DNA of 64,000 nucleotides from Serinus canaria (lineage: Eukaryota; Chordata; Aves; Passeriformes; Fringillidae). This document shows, one piece after another, positions 26,297 to 36,216 of this stretch (position 1 is its first letter; every line of letters starts with the position of its first letter). A program made the position numbers and the translations under genes. The stretch is from the NCBI RefSeq assembly GCF_022539315.1, contig NC_066323.1, positions 10,219,219 to 10,283,218 on the forward strand, given 5' to 3'. Under the pieces are notes generated by a model, which ran no database searches, was not told the DNA's origin, and saw nothing but the letters and a program-made list of their open reading frames with translations.

Positions 26297-27339
26297 GTTC
26301 TTATAAATTTCATTTTTGTTTGCTAGCGTGTGAAATTATTTTTTCAAGTTGAATGGTATTTACTTTCTTCCAGCCTCCACCTGCAATTATGCTTCATATC
26401 CTTCACCTTTCTCTCTTTTAGGTTCAAAATTTCATTGTGTGGCTCCTGAGCATACCTATTTCAAGAGTCTCTTATACTGTTGAGTGAAGTAAGGATACAA
26501 AAGTGTCCCAAGAGAGGCTGACCCCTGTCATACTGACCACGTCTTGATGAATTTTGTACTGTTCCTAAAACTGTGTGCCTTTGCAGTAGAGAGCACTCCA
26601 TTCCTAACCCATGCAGTAATCTACAGGGTTGGGCTGTATGGGAAGGTGTCCACAAATGTTCTCAAATTTGTGTTGTGATGGGGTGACAGCAGAGCCAGAG
26701 ACCTTGCTCTGCAGCTGAATGGAGGAACATTATTCAAACTGTTATGGGCAGAGTAGAAAGAAGTGTGGTTAGCAAAGCCTGTCTCTTTTAAAAACTTTTT
26801 TCTAGGCTATCACTGCGGTAAATAATCAGGATTGTTCCCATCTGCTTAGGAAATATCACTGGTCCCCACACAGGCTGACCTCCACCTCTCCAGCCAGAGA
26901 ACCTGGTGCAGCACTGAATGCTCTCCTGAACAGAAATGCTTCATGTGGTGGGGAGTCCAGTGTATCCCTGTAAGCTTTTCCACAGATACATGCTAAATAT
27001 CTGCACCCTGCTTATAGCCATTGTTTTTCTCCCCTTTTTATCCTTGGACCTTTTTATTCAAATCCTTTTCTCTCAGAAATTTCCTGCACAGTGTTGCACA
27101 GATCATCTTTAAGATGGGATTAATTTCCATGAACTTTAGCAGCCTGGAAGACAGCTGTGTTGTCTAAGTTGGCCCTCCTGTCAGTGGAGAAGCTGTATCT
27201 TTAGGTAAGCATCTGAGACAAGTTTGTTTTGGCCTTTAAGGGTTAAACGAGATTAATGTTGTCCTCCCTATTAGGAGAAGTAGTTATCGTAAAAAGAATT
27301 TTTGAGAGTTGTAGAAAGATCCCAAGCCACACAATACAG

Positions 27340-27530
27340 CTAAACCCATCCCCTCCATGTCATTCCCAAGAAAACTTTATCTAGTGTGACCTTGAAGACA
27401 TTGCATATGGAGATCCCACAACCTCCCCTGGCAGTCCTCTCCATGGCAGTGTTGTCTTTACCTTTAAACAGTCTCTCCTATGGTCCAGACCAAATATTCT
27501 TGGCTGTAAATTAAATCCCATCCTTACTTT
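27340..27530 (-). mobile_element. Degraded CR1 LINE fragment, antisense
   Basis: Read on the + strand, the order CCACAACCTC..CTGGCAG, TCTCTCCTATGGTCCAGACC, TTGGCTGTAAATTAAATCCC and a CAT follows the reverse complement of the CR1 3' region (typically CCACAACCTCTCTGGGCAAC, TCCTAATGTCCAACC, CTGCAATTTAAACCC). CR1 is the main LINE family of birds and other sauropsids. The copy is 5'-truncated and carries no coding capacity. The match is by eye to the remembered consensus. Confidence 0.7.
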
Positions 27531-28517
27531 CCCACCACCAGGGAAAATGAAGGACTTCTTTAGTAGGTTATGTATTGTCAGGGGATGCTTTGTCAGCCAT
27601 GGAAGGAGGTGCAGGCAGCAGCCTCCCTCCCAGCTCCTCCTCCCCTTCCCCAGGGGACTTTAGGAAGGGCCTGTGTTCTCCCTCAGGAAAGGACAAACTG
27701 CAGCTTGTTCCTACAGGACACGGGAGTCTGACAGGCTTTGTCTTGGCAGTAAAGGGAGTGTGATGGTGTGGGCTTTCAAGTCTATTCAAACTGCTATATA
27801 GTTTTCCAAACTCGATATTATTACTTCCTTTATAGCACAAGGTACTTTTTCCTAAACTTGTTACGATGGAAAAGTTCCAGGGATACGTTGTCCACACACA
27901 AATCAAAATGCATTAGCAGGCCAGGGGCCAGAGGCAAGGGCCAAGGGTGGGGGAGCTATTAATTCCATAGTTTGGCACTGCTTTTTTTGCAATCAAAGGC
28001 TACCAGAATCCTTTGAAGACAATGGAAGCTTTGGGAGTGAAGTGTATCTAAAATCCAGGTGCCGATGGGAGCTGTCCCGGGGCTAAGGGAGGGATGGAGG
28101 CAGAGGAGGCTGTTTGGCTCTGTTGGTGACATTCCTGGTCAGATGAAAAGCAGTTGTACCCCTGTGTTCTCCTGATGCAATGGCTGTCTCCAGCTGTGGC
28201 TACTGGAGATTTAACCACCTGGCTTTGAAGAAAGGTGGGCCTGGGATGTTTATCCTGATGTTTATCTAGGCTAACCTCCTGTATGACTTCTGTGTCAAAA
28301 AGGGAGTTTTACTTTGCTTTCTAGTCAATTTTGAGAAGATTTCAGGGGCTTCCTGAGCTTCTCCAGGGGTTTTCAAAGCGGAAAAGAAACCTGGAAGGCT
28401 GTTAAATCTGTCCCTAGTGCTGGTCTTAGCAGGCAGTATTGGTGTTTTGGAAAGAGTTTGGAATAATAGTTTGGAAGGGAAGAGCCCAATGCAAGAGAGC
28501 AGCAGGGCTCCCTCTGT

Positions 28518-28550
28518 GAGAGATGGACACTTCCAAAGTGTCCATTCCTC
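28518..28550. repeat. Short inverted repeat, 10-bp perfect stem with 3-base loop
   Basis: ATGGACACTT at 28523-28532 and AAGTGTCCAT at 28536-28545 are exact reverse complements around a CCA loop. The pairing extends outward through one G-T wobble and one mismatch to GAG/CTC at 28518-28520 and 28548-28550. Function unknown; a 10-bp stem is close to what chance gives in 64 kb. Confidence 0.6.
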
Positions 28551-29279
28551 CAACAAAGCTTTGGCAGGTTCTTCATTCCAGGGTGAACTGCTTTCTGGAG
28601 AGGTCTCTCTAATGCCATTAATTGTCAAGGGACTCTGAAAGATCAGACCAGACATCTTCCTTTCAGACAACTGAAATGGAGAAGATGAATGGACAAGTGA
28701 GTGAGCCCTTTCACTGCTCCATTCCCCCCAAAATACAAGTGGCTGCATTACACAGCACCACCACGGCTGCAAAAACAAGCGGAGAAAACGGGGAAGAGGA
28801 GTTTGGGTGGGGTTGTTAGAAGAGTTGCTGCTACTGTCAGTGTCACATGTCACAACCTGCCAGGGTCTGCAAAACCAAGTGCTACTACTCCAGTGATGCC
28901 ACTACTCCCTTCCCCAGGGAGCTCCTGTGAGGAAGACTGGGAGCTCTTTGCCTCTGGTCTGCCCAACCAGGCAGTCCTGGTAAGGGTGAGTCAAAGGGGG
29001 TGAAGCCTACTCTTCGTTTGCTGCTGAGAGTTTTTGGGGACAATGTTTTATGGATACTGAACCCACTGAAAATACACAAGGTCAGCCCTGGAGCGGAGCA
29101 GAGACACAGCAACTGCTTTCCAAGTGCTAACCACCTCCAGTGTGGTGTCACCAGGAGTTACACATGACACTGTGTTCTATAAGGTAAGGAAAAATAAATA
29201 AACCCAAATCATTGCATAGCAGAATGGTCTGCTTTTTTATCTTGCCATATTGTTGGTGTTGGACTGAATCTGCTGTCTT

Positions 29280-29475
29280 AAAGTATAAATATAAAGACGC
29301 TGCTAAATCATCACTATTTCAGCAACTAATTAAGGGGTAATGCTCGTGGTGCAGCCGTATATGAGGCAATAAATGGCTTTGGCGGCTGATTAAACGCTGG
29401 CACCGAGGCATTTAATTACAGCAAAAGCCAATTACCATGTGCACATTCCGACACCACGGACATTACTCCTGTTCT
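29280..29475. promoter_or_regulatory. Candidate conserved non-coding element / enhancer
   Basis: About 190 bases contain eight CpGs in a region otherwise poor in CpG, together with a dense set of homeodomain-like cores: AACTAATTAAGG, GGCTGATTAAAC, CATTTAATTACAG and CCAATTACC. Retained CpGs and packed AT-core motifs are typical of deeply conserved enhancers, which are abundant around TP63/LPP in vertebrates. Inference only; no alignment made. Confidence 0.35.
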
Positions 29476-32400
29476 GTGATGGAACAAGGAAAGGCAATAA
29501 ACCATGCAATGGGGACATAGAGCAGAGGACCCTCCAGCTTTGCCAAAACTGTCACCCTTCCTCTCCAGTGGCTCTGGGATGAGGACTTCGTCTCCATATG
29601 GAAGGCTCAAAACAAAGTCTCTGAGTAAAAATGTTTTTTAATTTACTGGACTCATTTGAGATCTAGAAACAGAGCCAAATATTGCACATCCTCCCTGCAC
29701 TAAGGCACATTTGACCATTTGTAGAGCCTTATATTCCCACACTCAGGTAACAGGTGCATTTAAAGCCCCACCTGAGTGTATTTACCATGGGCAAGTCAGT
29801 GACACTGAAGGAAGAGGTTATGTGCAGCCTTTTTTTCCTTCACTTATGGCATTGCAGAAAGCATAATCAGTTGCAAAATTCCACATGCCATTCTTCAGTT
29901 AATTGATTTAAAAGCTGGAATCTGATTTTCACAGGCTTTCAGCTCTTGCACCATCCATTTGACTTAACCAGCTCAGCACCTCTTCAAATTAAGCCCTAGC
30001 TCTCTTTAACCAGAAGTGAATTATTCCTTTTAAAGGAGTTTCCTAGAGAAATTCTCTCTTAGAAAATCCTTGGCAGGAAACCTTAGCCAGCCTTGGCATG
30101 CAAACCTGCCTCATGCTGGCATTAACAAGCCTCTTATTTAAATGTTGATGAGCTCTTTGCTGCCAGTTAGCAACGGGAAATGCAGTCTGTGTGTTAAATG
30201 AGAGCTGGGAATGACTTCCAAATACCAAAATGTTTGTTAAACTCGCAACCCACCTCTTCCCTCCTTGGGAGTGGGAAGCTTCCCAGCAAATTGGCCCCAT
30301 TTTGCACAGAAACTGCCAGGGAGGATCAGACCACGCATCCCTCTGGTTCTGTGGCCCACGTGGGACCAGTGCCAGGAGCACAGCTTCCCAGGGCACCCTG
30401 TGTACCCCTGGTGTGGCCATCTGCCCCAGGGGACCCTTCCCTGACCCCATTAATTAGATATATTCTCAGGCATTGAAGACAGGCTCCCCCTGCCATGGTG
30501 CTCATCTGGGGTTAAGTGATTACTTTTAACCTCTCTCAATACACGGGGGGCTGGTGGCTGTTCCTGTACTGACAGTTGAAGAATTGCCCCCCCCAAAAAC
30601 CTTTCTGGACCCCTTTGGTTCTCTGCAGGGTTTATAGAAATGCATTCCACAAGCTGATTATGATATGTTTATTGATGTATCATTTCAGCTAGCTAGGCAC
30701 CCCCTAAAATTCAGCCAGAGACCCCGAGAGCAAGTTCTGTTTTCTTGCCATCCCATGGAGACCAAATACCTTGTTTCTTCTAAATGAGGAATATCACTTG
30801 TGATGAGGGCTCTTCTGTCCTTCTGGGACTCTTCCCTTTTGTGGTGAGTCAAAAGATGAGATTCAAATACTAAATGCCAGGCAAGGGAGTCTCCCTGTAT
30901 CCTTGTGTTACCTTTGCTGCCTTCTGAAATCAACATGTTCCCCAGCCAGGGAACGTGTAAATTCTTTTGGCTACCACTCACTTTTGGATGAATCCCAACT
31001 GTGCGTATATACAATGGTCGGTTTCTTCGGTGTTTGAATGAACCAGAAAGGCTTTGTCTGCTATAGATGGGTGCTTTCAATCCCATTTATGGTACATTAT
31101 ATCAGACTGAAATAGCATCTGTGAGGTCCTTCAGCTGAACCACCATCAGATTTACAGCCACCACAGAGGAGTTAGCAGGCTGGCTCCAGAGAGCTATGAG
31201 CGCTAACCATACTCTCATGAAATATTTGCTTTCTCTGCAAAGCTGATCTGAGGAAGAATCTGTTGTTCATTTGAAGATCTCAGTTTGTTCATTTATTCAG
31301 ACAACATCTTCACTTTAGAATGTGGAGGGATGATCTTAAGAGCTGAGAGCCAAAGCCATGATTCCTGTAATTGCAGAGCTGGTGACAGCTGTACATACAG
31401 GGAGCTTCCCATGGTGTATCCACACATCAGGTAAAACATGGGGAATTGGAGTTTTTTGCTCATCATGGGATGAGCAAGGCAGCTCAATCTTCCTCTCAAA
31501 CCTCTGCCCAGAGTATGCCCAGGACCTCATCTGAAACTTGGCAAAGAGAGCAACAAATGCATGCACAGACAAGTTCTCAGAGCTTAGTCTTTCTGCTGCT
31601 TTGAAGAGCACTTAAAGCACCTTGGCAGGGCTGCAACAGCAGGGCAAAAATAGGATGCACCAAAAATCTACCTCAGGAGCCTATTCCTTGGTCACATCTA
31701 GTCTGTTGCTTACCTGTGCTCTAATCCAGGCCAAACTCAGGAGTTGTCCCAACTATTGCCCTCACTGGAAACATCTGGGGAATGGCTGTTTTTTCTCTGT
31801 TGCTCTGGGGAAGTTCAGGAAGCCAGCTGAGACTGGGGAAGTTTTGCTTGACGCTCTGCAGACATGGCCAGTGACAGCCTGTGCCTCAGATGCTCCCTGT
31901 CTAAGCAGGCAGGACACATGAAGAGCGGGCAGTGCTGCCAACTCAAGCTGCCAGAGCCCTGTGTTTATGTGAAATTCTTGGCTTTCATTTAAAATAATAA
32001 TAATCATAATAAAAAAATCTGACCTGCTTGGTTGGAAATATGATCCGTAAAGAGTCAGAAACCACAAGGCCACTCAAAAAGGCACGTAATTCATATGTAT
32101 ATGCTTATAGCTCTGGATTTTTAAGCCAAAATCATGGTGTTTGGAGGCCCAAATCAAGACTTATGAATTCCTAGAGGCTGACAGTACCAAGTGGGGAAAG
32201 GGCAAAATTAGCTTATGGTAAAAAAAAAGAGTTGCTAAAGGTATGATGGTAGGTCAGTAGGAGAGCCAGGCCTCCTGCCACCTCCTCCTCGCCCGGTGGA
32301 CCAGCCACACTGCCTGGCCTCCTGCACCAGAGGAAATTAAGACTCCTTAAACCAATCCTATTTTAGTCTTGTGTTTCCTTTTTCTTTTTGATGCTCCTAT

Positions 32401-35400
32401 TTTCAGCAACACGTAGATCTTGCAGCCTCCTGCTGCTCCCCATAGGATCTCTGGGGCTCACGGCCATGGTAAAATGTGCTGATGGCAGCTGTGGGAGTTT
32501 GTAATAGCCTAACATTTGCATACCATGAATATGCAGTTCTGAGTATGGCCCAGTTCTCCATGCAGCCAAACTGTGCATGTTTGCCAGGAACAGCAGCACC
32601 CTGCATGTGTCTAGATCCCAGGAGACACCAGTTCCTGGAGTCTTGGGTGGCATTTCTGTGTACATTTAGCTGTTTGTAATCACAAACACCTGGATAACCA
32701 GCTTCATTTTCAGTACCCTGGGAAATCTGGGTTTGCTTTTAATCACAGCAGAAATCAAGGTCCCCCTGGTTGAGCAGCAATCATCCCTACCTGAGCTTTT
32801 TCCAGGATCTGATTTCTGCCTGCAAGCAAAGCACGGAAACCTCCCGGCACACAGCACAGCCCTGGCCAAGGGCACAGCCTGCCAGTGGCTCCTCTCCCTG
32901 TCACACTGACTTCTAATTTCTGTTTACACCAGCACAATGTCAAACATCACAGCAGCAGCTCTGGCGGAAGGTGAATCTGTTAGAACAGAGGTGTCGCTTC
33001 CTCTGCTGAGGCCTCTCTAATAACGCCAAGATGCTTTTCTAACTAATTAATTACAGGGCTTTGGCTGAGTTGCTTTAATGATTCCCATCTTCCTGCTGCT
33101 GCTCTGCAATCAGCAGTACTTGCAGTGCTGTGCAGAGCAACAGTGATGCCATCAGAGCAGACGGATGAGCGATATGAGGCAGGGGGGCTGGTCTTTTAAG
33201 CCAGATGTACTCAGAGATGCTTGACTTTCTGCTCCCTGATATACTTTCTTGGACAAGAGGATAAAGTTATGGTAAGCAGGTAGCTCTAGCAGGCCTTTAA
33301 CCCTGAACAGGATTGCTGTCTCTAGGGAAGAGCTTATGCAGAGTGTAAATAGTTCTTACCTTCTCATTAAAAAGTCATAAAATCTCAGGATCCAGCTTGT
33401 ATGTGCATCCAATTGACTTGGTGGACCAGAAAAAATGGAAGCTGCAGTCTGGAAACTCTGCTCCTGGACCTTGAATGTGAAGATTGGCTGTAGATAGCAT
33501 GGCCTGCTCAGAGCCAGTTATACTTTTCGAGTCAGGAGACAAAGACTCTGGCAAAACTTGACCAGGCTACTCTAGAGATATTGCATCATAGCATGACTGT
33601 GTGCAGGGGTGAGCCAGGTGCTGCTGCCAGCACTGCTCACTTCATTCATCACCTCTCCACACTGCAGGAGCAGCCCCCTGCCCCAGGCTTGCCCAGTACC
33701 TCCCTGCAATTGTGATGGCAATTCCTCACCTCAAAAAATATGGTAAGCAGACTAGGAAATGAAAGGCAGCAAGGGAAGGCAGCTGGGAGAGCAGCAACTC
33801 TGCACAAAGGCAGCAACCTCAGAACTCAGCTCCTGGATGTCTGTGGGTCACTGCAGAGCAAGGTGTCAGGAGGAGTTTGAAGGCACACTTGTGTCCTGCA
33901 AAGCCCATTCCAGGAGGATGCACAAAGACATATTAAGGTATTTTTCTGAGATGTGGTACTAGGTACATTAAAAGAAATTTGGGGTTGTTTTTTTCCCTAG
34001 AGGTTTTTTTATTATTTTTCAGTTCTTCTAAAGGTCTGTATAGGTGTTCCCATTTCAGTCTCTGGGTCATGAGCCAAACAGAGGTGATGAGATGAAGTTC
34101 TGTGAGCTCTATAATTAACAGACGGTCCCTTGAGCAGCAAAAGTGATCAAGCCTGTTTTCCTATGGATCTATGCCATATGTGGATTCTTTTCTAAGAAGG
34201 AGGGAATTCTTTCTCCTGTCTTTTGCTTACAAAAGGCCTTATTGAGGTAATTTACTTTGACAAAACACTTGCTGGAATCTAGTATCTCTAAGATTTTTCC
34301 ACTCCCTTCTTCCCCTACAGTGTGAGGGAGTGAAATTGATGAGGGAGTCCTGGAATTATCAGAGGATGGGAAAGATGGATGGTAAGCATAAGCTGGCAAA
34401 CAGATGAAAGCAGATGCCATAATGTATAATAAAAAACTTCTTGGAAGGGAGTGTGTTTATATCTGAAAGGAAATAAATTAAGGTTAGAGACCCATTCTCC
34501 ATGATTTCTTCCTGGGGCATCTAAAACCTCAAATAAGTGACACACTGGTCTCCATCATACCAGCTCACCAGCTGAACCTGCTGCACATGGCGCAGCTCTT
34601 CCAAATACTTTCCTTTAGCCAAATCTCCAAAGAGTCCCTCCTTTGCCACAGCTTCTATGCCAAGTAGAAAATCAAACACAAAGTGCTGTGACCTTCCTCT
34701 CAGCATAATTGAAAAATATTAGCAGTGCCTTTGTACTGACTTGAAGCTTTTGTGCTGAATTTGCATCTAATAAGAAGGGACCTTTTAAGGAGCAAATAAA
34801 TAAATAAATGGAGGAAACCTTCCCTTTGAGCTATTTTAGGCACATCCATGCTGACAGCTGCTCTTCCCTGATATATCTCAGCCACATCCTGGAGCTGCCA
34901 CGGGGACTAAGCTCTGTTCATGCCACTGCAGCTGAGAAAAGGCCTTTGTTTGTTTTGTTTTTAAGGGATGGATGGTAGCTGGCTTTTTAGAGTGTCCCTT
35001 CATCCTGGTTTCCATTATGACCCAGGTGGGAACAGGGACAAGGGATCATGGCACTTGTATGGGTGTCCAAGCCCTACACAAGGCAACAAGGGGTGGCAAT
35101 TGCTGGGCACGGGGCATGAGGCCAAGGTCTGCTCTTGGTTGCCTTTTCTCCTGTTGCTGACTGGGGAAGAAATCCCAAGCACTAGGACGTGAGGCCTGGA
35201 GATATCCCAAACATCCAGTGAACCACTCTGGGGGTCACCCTGAGGGACAGAACACCTGAGGGGCTGCAGGTGTGCAAGAGAAAGGTCTAGGGAGGGGAGT
35301 AAGGGTGGACTTGCTCCTGAGAGGCTCATGTTCAGCAGTCAGTGACTTGACAGATCTGTTCATACTTCTGGTGAGGTGGAGAGGGGTAGGAAAGGCTTTT

Positions 35401-35980
35401 TCCTCGTCTGGGTGTGAACTAAGCCAAAATCTGCACCTTGCATTGCTTTCCCCAGGCTAACCCTTGCATCTCTCCTCAGTCCATCTCCCAAGACATATAG
35501 ATGGATAAAACTGAGATGACCATGGTGGGAAAAGTCCCAGCCCATGTCTGCTTCAAGAGTAAAAGGCAACAGGGCATAGACACTGCTCTTTCCTCTTCAC
35601 CTGTAGCTATTTTTTATTTTTTTTCCCTGCTCAAATTAGAAACTCAGGACTTGTCTAGCTTGGATGATTGTTTCATTTCCTCGTCGAAAAGGTGATTACC
35701 CCTTTAGTTCTCATAATTACCTAATCAGCAAAAATCAAATCAATCAATGTTAATTTCAACCCTAATAAATATTCTCTGCTATTCTATACATTTATGTATA
35801 TCTCAAAACTCATCCTAATTTCAAGGAAAATATGATTTCACAAGTCAGCCCAAGGTGCTCAGCACCAGGCTCAGCAGTGTGCCACACATCCTGTGAACAC
35901 ACAGGAAGGGGTCAGCATGTGACAGAGAGGAGCTGAACAAACACTTCTGGAAATTGGGATGGGAAAGGCCAATGCATAAC
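29476..35980. other. Intergenic DNA, no gene recognised
   Basis: Only short overlapping open frames on both strands. An AT-rich simple repeat with ATAATAATAATCATAATA lies at about 31991-32017. A motif-rich block near 33000-33190 and another near 35680-35800 (TCATAATTACC, AATCAATCAATG) look like possible conserved elements. I see nothing else that can be named. Confidence 0.55.
33000..33190. promoter_or_regulatory. Candidate conserved non-coding element
   Basis: The block includes AATAACGCC, CTAACTAATTAATTACAGGG and GCAATCAGCAGTACTTGCAG, followed by CpG-containing GACGGATGAGCGATATGAGG. The mix of a TAATTAATTA core and retained CpGs in a CpG-poor surrounding suggests constraint. Composition-based inference only. 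Confidence 0.25.
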
Positions 35981-35981
35981 A

Positions 35982-36216
35982 AGAGGTCAACTGGTCCAGA
36001 CCCTGCCACAACATGGGATCAGCCAGACCCAAGCTAGCTCAGACAGATGTTTGCCTCTGTCCTGTTCCTAAAAGCATTAGAGCATACAGACCTCACAGAC
36101 CCCCTAGGCAATGATTTCAGTGCTTAACTGTGTTTGTTATTTAAAACATTTAGAGATGGGCCAAAGTTAAATCTTCCTTGCTGCACTTTCAGCTTACTGT
36201 TTTCTGCCCTGCCCAC
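35982..36216 (-). mobile_element. Degraded CR1 LINE fragment, antisense
   Basis: On the + strand the order AACTGGTCCAGACCCTGCCA, CACAGACCCCCTAGGCAATG, TTCAGTGCTTAACTG, CCAAAGTTAAATCTTCCTTG and CTGCACTTTCAGCTTACTG follows the reverse complement of the CR1 3' region (TCTAGTCCAACCCCTGCCAC, GGCAACCTGTTCCAGTGC, TCCAACCTAAATCTCCCTTG, CTGCAATTTAAGCCCATT). The copy covers about 235 bases, is old and has no open reading frame. This is the clearest CR1 copy in the window. Confidence 0.78.

Larger units (their letters stand above)
11705..26312 (+). other. LPP: Probable very long 3' UTR of LPP
   Basis: After the stop codon I see no further conserved coding exon for about 14.6 kb. LPP mRNA in mammals is known for an exceptionally long 3' UTR carried in the last exon, so a similar arrangement is expected here. 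The right edge is placed just after a strong AATAAA at 26291-26296 that is followed by T- and GT-rich sequence. The last 400 bases before it are AT-rich, in keeping with a UTR end. The stretch contains an encoded A tract (11819-11838), a CTACACA/CA microsatellite, several other AATAAA hexamers (12755, 13137, 13228, 25840) and one MIR-like fragment, but no CR1 copy that I recognise. The extent is inference; transcript evidence is lacking. Confidence 0.6.
26313..29270. other. Intergenic DNA downstream of LPP
   Basis: No recognisable coding exon. The stretch contains an antisense CR1 fragment (27340-27530) and a short perfect hairpin (28518-28550). A 195-codon open frame on the minus strand at 28266-28853 shows no recognisable domain and overlaps open frames on the other strand, so I treat it as chance. 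Confidence 0.6.

Noticed and set aside
28266..28853. 195-codon open frame on the minus strand
   Set aside because: Composition is low-information (Ser/Pro/Leu) with no family resemblance, and it spans a hairpin. Chance is the simpler reading.
31456..31477. 9-bp perfect hairpin TTGCTCATC / GATGAGCAA
   Set aside because: About one or two stems of this length with small loops are expected by chance in 64 kb.
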